From DASQMT01 sp963835735 (GTDB lineage: Bacteria; Actinomycetota; Thermoleophilia; Solirubrobacterales; Solirubrobacteraceae), in the NCBI GenBank assembly GCA_963835735.1, contig CAWIGP010000008.1, positions 1 through 64,000 on the forward strand: a DNA stretch of 64,000 bases, written 5' to 3'. This document shows positions 1 through 6,882 of the stretch, one piece after another. The first letter of the stretch is position 1. The number at the start of each line of letters is the position of its first letter. The translations under genes were made by a program, and so were the position numbers. The notes beneath the pieces are model-generated. The model made no database searches and was not told the origin of the DNA. It saw only the letters and a list, made by a program, of their open reading frames with translations.

Positions 1-655
1 CGAGCGCGCAGAGTGTCGCGCGAGCCACGTCGTGGACGTGGATGAAGTGGAAGCGGTGATCGCGTCCTGTCGCCAGGTGGAACGGTCGGCCATTGACGGC
101 CGCGATGAGCATGTCGCGCAAATATGTGGGCATCCTGTTGCCGGGGCCGTAGACCTCGGAGACGCGAAGCGAGATGACGTCGAGGTTGTAGAGGCGGTTG
201 TAGACGTCGGCCATGAGCTCGACGGCGACCTTGGTGACGCCGTAGGGGGTCGAGGGATGCGGCGGCGCGCTTTCGCTCACCGGACCATCGACGTGGCCGT
301 AGACGGTCTCGGAGGAGAAGGAGACGATGCGGCGGACGTCGCACAGCCGCGCGGCCTCGAAGAGATGTAGGGTGCCGTCGACGTTCGCGTGAAAGGTCGC
401 GGCGGGGAACTCGATCGAGAGGTCCGGGTGCGACATGGCCGCGGTGTGAACGATGCGAGACACGCCGTGCTCGCGGATCGTGCGCACCAGGCGTCCGATG
501 TCGAAGAGCTCGCCCTGGGTCGGGGTGACGCCTGCCTCGGTGGTCTCGGAGTAGTCGCGGTTGTAGCTCACGACGTGCTCGCCTCGCTCGGCCAGCGCGC
601 GCACGATGTGCGAGCTGCAGTAGCCGAGGCCTCCGGTCACCAGCGTCGCCGGCAC
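1..655 (-). CDS. NAD-dependent epimerase/dehydratase (partial, 3' end outside window)
   Basis: This extended short-chain dehydrogenase probably acts on a nucleotide-sugar or related substrate. The protein opens with VPATLVTGGLGY, a Rossmann GGxGYxxSH-type NAD(P)-binding motif, and carries the YGVTK catalytic Tyr-x3-Lys with an upstream SFSSETVYG segment typical of the GalE/UDP-sugar epimerase superfamily. About 218 residues are visible and the frame runs off the window start without a stop. The GTG start at 655-653 shares its G with the TAG stop of the GntR gene (TAGTG), which implies translational coupling. The substrate cannot be told from the sequence. The family assignment is firm. Confidence 0.85.
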   Translation of the reverse strand, partial: MPATLVTGGLGYCSSHIVRALAERGEHVVSYNRDYSETTEAGVTPTQGELFDIGRLVRTIREHGVSRIVHTAAMSHPDLSIEFPAATFHANVDGTLHLFEAARLCDVRRIVSFSSETVYGHVDGPVSESAPPHPSTPYGVTKVAVELMADVYNRLYNLDVISLRVSEVYGPGNRMPTYLRDMLIAAVNGRPFHLATGRDHRFHFIHVHDVARATLCAL

Positions 656-1478
656 TACGCGCGCGAGACCCCGGAGATGCGCGCCGCGATCTGCTGGACG
701 CCGCCGCCCGTGGTCGCTTCGAGCTGCAGCGAGAGCGTGTCGCTCCTGTAGATCACGCGCGCGACCTCGACGGCTTCCAGCAGCGCGTCGCCGCGGCGCG
801 CGATTTCGGTCGCGTCGACGAGGAAGACCGGCGCGCGCGCCGGCACCCCGAGGCGTTCGGCGTTGTACGGGCTGCAATGGCTGGTCGCCACGGAGACCTC
901 GGACTGGTCGAGCTCCATGCCGGCGGCCAGCGCCGCCGTCCGGCTCTCGAGCCGCGCCCCGCGGATGGCGGCCCGCTCCAGCGACCGGACCGCACCGGGC
1001 CGGAAGAAGGAGTAGGCGATCGCCATCGGCTCGTCCCGGAGCCGCAGAAGCCAGTCCAGGCGCAGCACCTCGGTGGCGCCGAGACGCGCCGCGACGCTCT
1101 GCTCGACTTGCGTCTGATGCGCGTCGAGGATCTCGACGTCGTGCGCGGCGCGACCCTCGGAGCTCAAGACCCTCACGAGCCCGCCGGCCACGAGGTCGAC
1201 CTTGGGCTCCGCGACGAAGGTGCCCCTTCCCTGCTGGCGGACGATCTCGGCATCGTCCTCGAGCACCTGGAGCGCTTGGCGGACCACGATGCGGCTGACT
1301 CCGAACAACCGGCAGAGCTCGCCCTCGGAGGGAAGCGCGTCCCCGACGGTGAACCGCCCGACGCGATCTGCTGGTGCAGGAGCTCCTGAAGCTGATAATA
1401 GAGCGGAACGCTGCTGCGCCGGTCGAGGCCCGTACGCGACCAGGCCGACGAATCCGCCACCTGCAGCGCCGGGTGCAT
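655..1478 (-). pseudogene. GntR/HutC-family transcriptional regulator, broken by a 1-bp frameshift
   Basis: This is a GntR winged-helix DNA-binding domain followed by a UTRA ligand-binding domain. The N-terminus (LDRRSSVPLYYQLQELLHQQ) lies in one frame from an ATG at 1478. The rest, from RFTVGDALPSEGELCRLF through the UTRA domain to SGVSRA, lies in another frame. The frames join near 1354-1359, where adding one C to the short C run restores the usual GntR sequence A-S-G-R-F. It is divergent from the permease operon and probably controlled it through the palindrome at 1635-1649. Either the gene is inactive or this is a sequencing error in a C run. The family call is strong; the functional status is open. 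Confidence 0.8.
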
Positions 1479-1610
1479 TCGCGCACCGTCCTCGACGGGC
1501 TGCCGCGGCTGCCGCTCTCCTCGTCCACCGCCACAAGTCTACATACGGTCGGACATCGGGACGTTAGGACAAGCTCACGCATTTGCCGCGATCGCGTCGA
1601 ATCCCATCGC

Positions 1611-1639
1611 TTGACAGCAGGCGATCTCGAGCGTACAAC
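1611..1639 (+). promoter_or_regulatory. Sigma-70-type promoter of the permease operon
   Basis: A perfect -35 TTGACA (1611-1616) is followed after exactly 17 bp by TACAAC (1634-1639), a 4/6 match to the -10 consensus. It lies about 65 bp before the GTG start of the permease and points towards it. Confidence 0.65.
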
Positions 1640-1649
1640 GTCTAGTTGT
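1635..1649. promoter_or_regulatory. Candidate GntR operator overlapping the -10 box
   Basis: The inverted repeat ACAAC-gtcta-GTTGT overlaps the -10 hexamer of the promoter at 1611-1639. HutC-type GntR regulators bind short palindromes of this kind, so occupancy would block transcription. An 8-bp direct repeat GGACGTTA occurs at 1559-1566 and 1652-1659 in the same intergenic region and may be an additional half-site. Binding is inferred. Confidence 0.5.
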
Positions 1650-1703
1650 CCGGACGTTATTACCGCGAGCACGGCCGTGGGGCCGGAGCGGAGGGGAGCG
1701 ACC

Positions 1704-3215
1704 GTGAGCGCCACAGGCATCGCCGTGGACAAGAACCCCGCCTTCGGGCTGGAGGAGCACGGCTTCGACTACATCCCGGAGGCCGAGCGCAAGATGACGC
1801 TCCGGGACCTGGCGTATGTCTGGGTGGGCACGAACGCGTACCTGTTCTTCTTCTCGGTCGGCGTCATCGCGTTCAGCCTTGGTCTCAACGTCTGGCAGGC
1901 GCTGATCGCGGTCGCCGTCGGCAACGCGCTGTTCGTCTACGTCGCGTGGGCGTCGATCGCCGGCCCGCGGTCCGGGCTGCCGACGATGACGCTCACGCGG
2001 GCGCCGTTCGGCATCCACGGCAACCGATTGAACGGCGTGTGCGCGTGGGTCACGTCGGTGTGCTTCGAGGCGCTCAACACGGTCTTCGGGGTCTTCGCGG
2101 TCGCGGCGCTACTGGGCGTGCTCGGCTGGGAGAACAGCGACACGGCAGGGAAGATCATCGCGCTGGTCGTCGTGTTCCTGCTGTCGGCCGCGGTCGCCGT
2201 CCTCGGGCACGCGACGCTCGTCTGGGTCCAGCGGGTCTTCGCCGTTCTGCTGACCGTCGTGCTCGCGGCCGTGTTCGTCTACACCATCGGCGGCGTGGAC
2301 TGGGGCGCCGGCCCCGAGGAGCCGCTGTCGACGGGCGCCACGGTCGCGGCGCTCACGGTCGGCGCGGCGATCGTCGCCTCCGGCCCGCTGTCCTACCTGT
2401 TCAACGCCTCCGACTGGTCGCGCTACCTGCCGGGTGGCACGCCCGCCAAGTCGATCTTTTGGACGGTGTTCGTCAGCGCGACCGGGATCGCGCTGTTCCT
2501 GGGGGTGATGGGCGTCCTGCTGTCGTCGCGCGGGGACATGGCCGACCCCGTGGCGGGCGTGGAGCCGCTCGTTCCCGAGTGGCTCTTCATTCTCTACGCG
2601 CTCGCGGCCGTCGGCGGCGCGGTGGCGAACAACGTCATCACCTTCTACGCCTCCGGGCTGAGCCTGCAGGCGGTCGGCGTGCCGCTGCGCCGCTACCAGG
2701 CCACGATGCTCGACACCACCGTGGCGACGGTGCTCGTCGTCTACGTGGTGTTCATCTCCGAGGACTTCCTCACCGACCTGAACAACTTCCTCTCGATGCT
2801 GGTCGTCTGGATCGGGCCGTTCGGCGGCGTCTGGCTCGTGGACGGCCTGTTGCGCCGCTGGCGCTATGACCCGGTCGACATCCACGCCGTCGCCGCCGGG
2901 GCGCGCGGCCGCTACTGGGGCTGGCACGGGATCAGCCTCAAGGGGTTCGTGGCGATGCTGGCCGGCTCCGGCGCGTGCCTTCTGACGCTCAAGTCGCCGA
3001 TCTACCAGGGACCGCTCAGTCACGCGCTCGACGGCGCCGACCTGTCCTGGATCCTCGGCCCGGTCGTGGCCGGCGCGGTCTACTACCTGATCGCCCGCCG
3101 GGACGTCCGGAGAGCCGCCGCGGTACCCGCAACGCACATCGCCGAGGCTGAGGCGATGGGGGAGGCGGCGGCGATCCAGGCCGAGCTGCCGGCACGACAG
3201 CCCGCCGAAGCGTGA
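1704..3215 (+). CDS. NCS1-family nucleobase:cation symporter (cytosine/purine permease-like)
   Basis: This 503-residue integral membrane protein has about 12 hydrophobic segments. The cytoplasmic N-terminus reads GFDYIPEAERKM, followed by YVWVGTNAYLFFFSVG, matching cytosine permease/allantoin permease (NCS1) proteins; SYLFNASDWSRYLP is the conserved middle segment. The GTG start at 1704 is chosen because a strong Shine-Dalgarno (GGAGGGGA, 1690-1697) lies 6 nt upstream; longer in-frame extensions read through the promoter. It is the first gene of a three-gene operon with a dehydrogenase and an amidohydrolase, and so is likely the importer for the ring compound they process. The precise substrate is unknown. 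Confidence 0.85.
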   Translation: MSATGIAVDKNPAFGLEEHGFDYIPEAERKMTLRDLAYVWVGTNAYLFFFSVGVIAFSLGLNVWQALIAVAVGNALFVYVAWASIAGPRSGLPTMTLTRAPFGIHGNRLNGVCAWVTSVCFEALNTVFGVFAVAALLGVLGWENSDTAGKIIALVVVFLLSAAVAVLGHATLVWVQRVFAVLLTVVLAAVFVYTIGGVDWGAGPEEPLSTGATVAALTVGAAIVASGPLSYLFNASDWSRYLPGGTPAKSIFWTVFVSATGIALFLGVMGVLLSSRGDMADPVAGVEPLVPEWLFILYALAAVGGAVANNVITFYASGLSLQAVGVPLRRYQATMLDTTVATVLVVYVVFISEDFLTDLNNFLSMLVVWIGPFGGVWLVDGLLRRWRYDPVDIHAVAAGARGRYWGWHGISLKGFVAMLAGSGACLLTLKSPIYQGPLSHALDGADLSWILGPVVAGAVYYLIARRDVRRAAAVPATHIAEAEAMGEAAAIQAELPARQPAEA

Positions 3216-4042
3216 CCGCGATGGCCGCGAGGGTCGCGCTCGTCACCGGGGCCAGCTCCGGGATCGGCCGGGCGACCGCCCTCGCGCTCGCCGAGGCGGG
3301 GGCGAGCGTCGCGCTCGTCGCGCTGCCCGGCGCCGAGCTCCTCGCGACTACCGCCGAATGCGAGCAGCTCGGCGTGCCCGCCCTGGCGATCGAGGCCGAC
3401 GTCGGCGATGCCCTCGCTGTGGACGACGCGTTCGCGCGAGCAGCGGCGCTCGGCGCCGTCGACGCGGTCCTCAGCTGCGCCGGCACGTCGCTCGTCGCCC
3501 CAGTAACCGAGACGACCGACGAGCAGTGGGCGCGGCAGCTTCGGACCAACCTGACCGGCAGCTTCTTCGTCGCGCGAGCGGCCGCACGGCTGATGATGCC
3601 GCGCAGGCGCGGGACGATCGTGACCGTCGCATCAGAACTCGCCCTCGTGGGGCAGGCCGGCTACGCGGCGTACACGGCGACCAAGGGCGGGATCCTCTCG
3701 ATGACCCGAGCGCTCGCGGCCGAGCTCGCGCCGCACGGCATCCGCGTCAACGCGCTCTGCCCGGGAACGGTCGACACGCCGCTGCTCGCGGCGGAGTTCG
3801 ACACCGCGGCCGACCCGGCGGCCGAGCGCGAGCTGACCACCCGCTCGATCGCGGCGGGGCGCATCGCGCGCGCCGACGAGATCGCGGCGGTGGCGCTGTT
3901 CCTGCTGTCCGACGAGTCGTCTTACGTCACGGGCTCGCACTTCGTCGTCGACGGCGGCCGCACCGGGTGCATTCCGGCCGACCGTCCCGCCGAGCAACCG
4001 CACGTGGCCCTGGCGCTCGGAGATCCCGGAGGTGAACGATGA
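3212..4042 (+). CDS. SDR-family oxidoreductase
   Basis: Classical short-chain dehydrogenase/reductase of 276 residues. The TGASSGIG cofactor loop sits near residue 10, the Asn-Leu-Thr-Gly-Ser helix segment mid-protein, and the catalytic Tyr-x3-Lys appears as YTATK. The C-terminal half contains the usual RVNALCPGTVDTPL stretch. The GTG start overlaps the permease stop (GTGA), although the ATG at 3221 is also possible. Its stop overlaps the amidohydrolase start (ATGA). The arrangement suggests oxidation or reduction of an intermediate in the pathway fed by the permease. A C-terminal extension after VVDGGRTGC is unusual but ungapped. Confidence 0.85.
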   Translation: MTAMAARVALVTGASSGIGRATALALAEAGASVALVALPGAELLATTAECEQLGVPALAIEADVGDALAVDDAFARAAALGAVDAVLSCAGTSLVAPVTETTDEQWARQLRTNLTGSFFVARAAARLMMPRRRGTIVTVASELALVGQAGYAAYTATKGGILSMTRALAAELAPHGIRVNALCPGTVDTPLLAAEFDTAADPAAERELTTRSIAAGRIARADEIAAVALFLLSDESSYVTGSHFVVDGGRTGCIPADRPAEQPHVALALGDPGGER

Positions 4043-5538
4043 GGACCCTCTTCAGGGGCGGCGCGCTACTCTCGATGACGGACGGAGCGGACGTGACGCC
4101 CGAAGCGGCCGACGTGCTGATCGAGGACGACCGCATCGCGCAGGTCGGCCCGCGGATCGAGGCCGAGGCGATCGACCGGGTGATCGACGCCACCGACATG
4201 CTGCTCATGCCCGGGATGGTCAACGCGCACATCCACACCGAGCAGAACAGCTTCCGCGGCCGCTACCCCGGCCTGCCGCTCGAGATCCTGATGCTCTACG
4301 CCTACCCGCTGACCGGCGCCGCGCCGCTGGATCCGGAGGCGATCTACCTCCGAACGCTGCTCGCGGGCATCGAGTCGCTGAAGAGCGGCGTCACCTCGAT
4401 CCTCGACGACGTCATGGAGGTGCCGACCCAGGGTCTCGAGCAGCTCGGCAGCGTCTTTCGCGCCTACGGCGACATCGGCATGCGGGCAAACGTGTCCGGC
4501 CACGTCATCAACCGCCCCTTCTTCGAGACGATCCCCTACCTCGAGGAGTCGCTGCCCGAGCACCACAAGCAGAAGTTCCTCGCCGTCCCGCCGCTGACGC
4601 TCGCCGAGTACATGGACTTCTGCCGCGAGGCGGTCGCGCACTTCCACGAAACGGCCGACGGAAGGCTGCGCTACGTGGTCGCGCCGTCGGGCCCACAACG
4701 CTGTACCGAGGAGCTGCTCGGCACGGTCGCCGAGTTCTCCCGCAGCGCCGGCGTCGCGTTCCACATCCACATCCTCGAGACCAGGGTGCAGCGCGTCACC
4801 GGCGCGCGGCTGTACGGCAAGAGCCTGATCGCGCTCATGGCCGACCTCGACGCCCTGCACGAGAAGACGAGCATCGCGCACGCGATCTGGATCGACCAAG
4901 GCGACATCGAACTGATCGCGAGCCGCGGCGCCTCGGTCGCGCACAACCCGGTGTGCAACCTGCGCATCGGCTCCGGCGTGGCACCGCTGCGGTCGCTGCT
5001 CAACGCCGGCGTGAACGTGGCGCTCGGCACCGACGGGATCTCGAGCAACGACAGCTGCCGCCTGTTCGACGTCATGAAGGTCGCCGGCCTGGTACACACG
5101 CTCGCCACCGACGACTACGACGAGTGGCCGACGGCGCCGGAGATCCTCTGGGCGGCGACCCGCGGCGGGGCACGCGCGCTCGGACTCGACACCGAGATCG
5201 GCTCGATCGAGCCGGGCAAGAAGGCCGACATCGTCGCGCTGGATCTCCTCTCCTCCGCGTTCGTGCCGGTCAACGATCTGCCCAACCAGCTCGTATACGC
5301 CGAGAACGGGTCCTCCGTGCGCCTCGTGATGGTCAACGGGGAGATCGTCGTCAAGGACGGTGCCTGCACGAAGGTCGACGAGGCGGCGGTCCTGCGCGAC
5401 GCACGAACCGCCCTCGGTGAGTTCCTGCAACGACACGCGCTCGTCGAGGACGAGGCACGCGAGCTCGAGCCCTACCTGCGCGCGGTCTACGAACGCTGCC
5501 TTGGCGAGGCGCGGTCAGAGCTCGGCGTCGGCGTGTAG
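4039..5538 (+). CDS. Amidohydrolase-superfamily deaminase/chlorohydrolase-like enzyme (TRZ/ATZ type)
   Basis: The protein has 499 residues with the metal-dependent amidohydrolase fold. The HxH metal motif is at H64/H66 in MVNAHIHTEQN, later histidines occur in HIHILETR and SIAHAIW, and the catalytic Asp sits in GTDGISSND. These fit the cytosine deaminase / S-adenosylhomocysteine deaminase / triazine hydrolase branch, which acts on aromatic amines or halides of heterocycles. Being last in the operon after a nucleobase-type permease, it likely deaminates or ring-opens the imported compound. The ATG at 4039 overlaps the upstream stop. A specific substrate cannot be named from sequence. Confidence 0.85.
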   Translation: MRTLFRGGALLSMTDGADVTPEAADVLIEDDRIAQVGPRIEAEAIDRVIDATDMLLMPGMVNAHIHTEQNSFRGRYPGLPLEILMLYAYPLTGAAPLDPEAIYLRTLLAGIESLKSGVTSILDDVMEVPTQGLEQLGSVFRAYGDIGMRANVSGHVINRPFFETIPYLEESLPEHHKQKFLAVPPLTLAEYMDFCREAVAHFHETADGRLRYVVAPSGPQRCTEELLGTVAEFSRSAGVAFHIHILETRVQRVTGARLYGKSLIALMADLDALHEKTSIAHAIWIDQGDIELIASRGASVAHNPVCNLRIGSGVAPLRSLLNAGVNVALGTDGISSNDSCRLFDVMKVAGLVHTLATDDYDEWPTAPEILWAATRGGARALGLDTEIGSIEPGKKADIVALDLLSSAFVPVNDLPNQLVYAENGSSVRLVMVNGEIVVKDGACTKVDEAAVLRDARTALGEFLQRHALVEDEARELEPYLRAVYERCLGEARSELGVGV

Positions 5539-5746
5539 CGCTCGCTCAGAAGTCCGACCGCGCGCAAAGAATCCGACAGCGAGACCGCCGTGGGCAGCCG
5601 CGCGGCCCTCAGGCTCCCTCCAGGTCGCCAAAAAAGTCGCCAGAAAATCGCCCAGAATCGCTCACGAGCTTCCGAGCGACGAACTCGTACCGTGCGCGCC
5701 AGGGACGAAGCCCCTGCAAATGCACACGATCTTCCGAGTCGAGTAG

Positions 5747-5820
<74 letters not shown>

Positions 5821-5853
5821 AGGACAGCGGCAAGCCAGTCTAGCCGCCGCCAG

Positions 5854-5943
5854 CGGAGAGGGCGGGATTCGAACCCGCGATGGAGATTGCCTCCCCATAC
5901 TCGCTTAGCAGGCGAGTGCCTTCAGCCACTCGGCCACCTCTCC
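5854..5943 (-). tRNA. tRNA-Ser (anticodon GCT)
   Basis: This is a class II tRNA of about 90 nt with a long variable arm. The acceptor stem is GGAGAGG/CCTCTCC, the anticodon loop is CTGCTAA, and the T-arm is GCGGG-TTCGAAT-CCCGC. CCA is not encoded. Confidence 0.95.
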
Positions 5944-6039
5944 GAGACCCGGCGCGCGACCGGGCTCGAGCCAGTGTAAAGGCTGTCTCGCGCGCGACGG
6001 CGTTACGTCGGGGTAAGGCCCGAGGTCTACTCTCGGAGC

Positions 6040-6696
6040 ATGTTTCTGTTCCGTGAGAAGACGAAGATGATCGACGCTGAGCGCGCCCTGCCCGGACGCG
6101 AGACCGCGATGCCGGTGCCGGCGAGCCACGACGTCCTCGGCACCCCGCTCACGCCGCCGTTCCCCGAGCAGATGGAGCAGCTCGTCGTCGGGATGGGCTG
6201 CTTCTGGGGCGCCGAGCGGCTGTTCTGGAAGCTCGACGGCGTGTACACGACCGCGGTCGGCTACGCGGGCGGGTACACGCCGAACCCGACGTACGAGGAG
6301 GTCTGCAGCGGCTCGACCGGCCACACCGAGGCGGTGTTGGTCGTCTTCGATCCCGCGAAGATCTCGCTCGAGCGCGTGCTGCGCACGTTCTGGGAGGGCC
6401 ACGACCCGACGGAGGGAATGCGCCAGGGCAACGACGTGGGAACCCAGTACCGCTCGGCCGTCTACTACGGCTCGGACGAGCAGCGCGCGGCGATCGAGGC
6501 GTCCCGTGACCGGTACCAGGCGTCGCTGACCGCCGCGGGGCTGGACGAGATCACGACCGAGATCGCTCCCGCCGGACCGTTCTACTACGCCGAGGGCTAC
6601 CACCAGCAGTACCTCGACAAGCACCCGAACGGCTACTGCGGCCTCGGCGGTACCGGCGTGGCGTGCCCGGTCGGGCTGGGAGCAAAGGCGGAGTAG
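6040..6696 (+). CDS. msrA: Peptide-methionine (S)-S-oxide reductase MsrA
   Basis: It reduces the S-epimer of methionine sulfoxide in proteins with thioredoxin as reductant. The protein has 218 residues, close to the E. coli length. The catalytic Cys is C54 in GMGCFWG, and the C-terminal resolving cysteines are C200 and C209 in YCGLGGTGVACP. Conserved GYAGGYTPNPTYEEVCSG and the GTQYRS segment are present. The N-terminal ~45 residues before the catalytic core resemble the long N-terminus of E. coli MsrA. It sits alone between tRNA genes. The assignment is certain at family level. Confidence 0.96.
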   Translation: MFLFREKTKMIDAERALPGRETAMPVPASHDVLGTPLTPPFPEQMEQLVVGMGCFWGAERLFWKLDGVYTTAVGYAGGYTPNPTYEEVCSGSTGHTEAVLVVFDPAKISLERVLRTFWEGHDPTEGMRQGNDVGTQYRSAVYYGSDEQRAAIEASRDRYQASLTAAGLDEITTEIAPAGPFYYAEGYHQQYLDKHPNGYCGLGGTGVACPVGLGAKAE

Positions 6697-6720
6697 GAGA
6701 CCGGCTACGCTCGGCCTCCC

Positions 6721-6807
6721 GGAGGGGTGGCAGAGCGGTCGAATGCACCGGTCTTGAAAACCGGAGTCCGTTCACGCGGACCGCGGGTTCGAATCCCGCC
6801 CCCTCCG
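6721..6807 (+). tRNA. tRNA-Ser (anticodon TGA)
   Basis: This is a class II tRNA. The acceptor stem is GGAGGGG (6721-6727) with CCCCTCC (6800-6806), the anticodon stem ACCGG/CCGGT encloses loop CTTGAAA, there is a long variable arm, and the T-arm is GCGGG-TTCGAAT-CCCGC. Confidence 0.95.
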
Positions 6808-6810
6808 CTC

Positions 6811-6871
6811 CGGCCGCCGCGAACTTGGCTCTAGAGCGCGGTTTGCGGCGTGCCCCAAGCTTCGGCGGCCG
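6811..6871. terminator. Putative bidirectional terminator hairpin
   Basis: Perfect 9-bp arms (CGGCCGCCG at 6811-6819, CGGCGGCCG at 6863-6871) with further partial pairing inside lie between the plus-strand tRNA-Ser and the convergent histidine kinase gene. There is no clear T tract. Confidence 0.45.
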
Positions 6872-6882
6872 TTCATCGGCGC

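Noticed and set aside
1374..1703. N-terminal extension of the permease by 110 codons
   Set aside because: It reads antisense through the GntR gene and the promoter. A strong ribosome site precedes the GTG at 1704.
5620..5680. Repeated TCGCC-AAAA-like motif after the amidohydrolase
   Set aside because: Three loose copies over 40 bp with no palindrome or conserved spacing; probably chance or low complexity.
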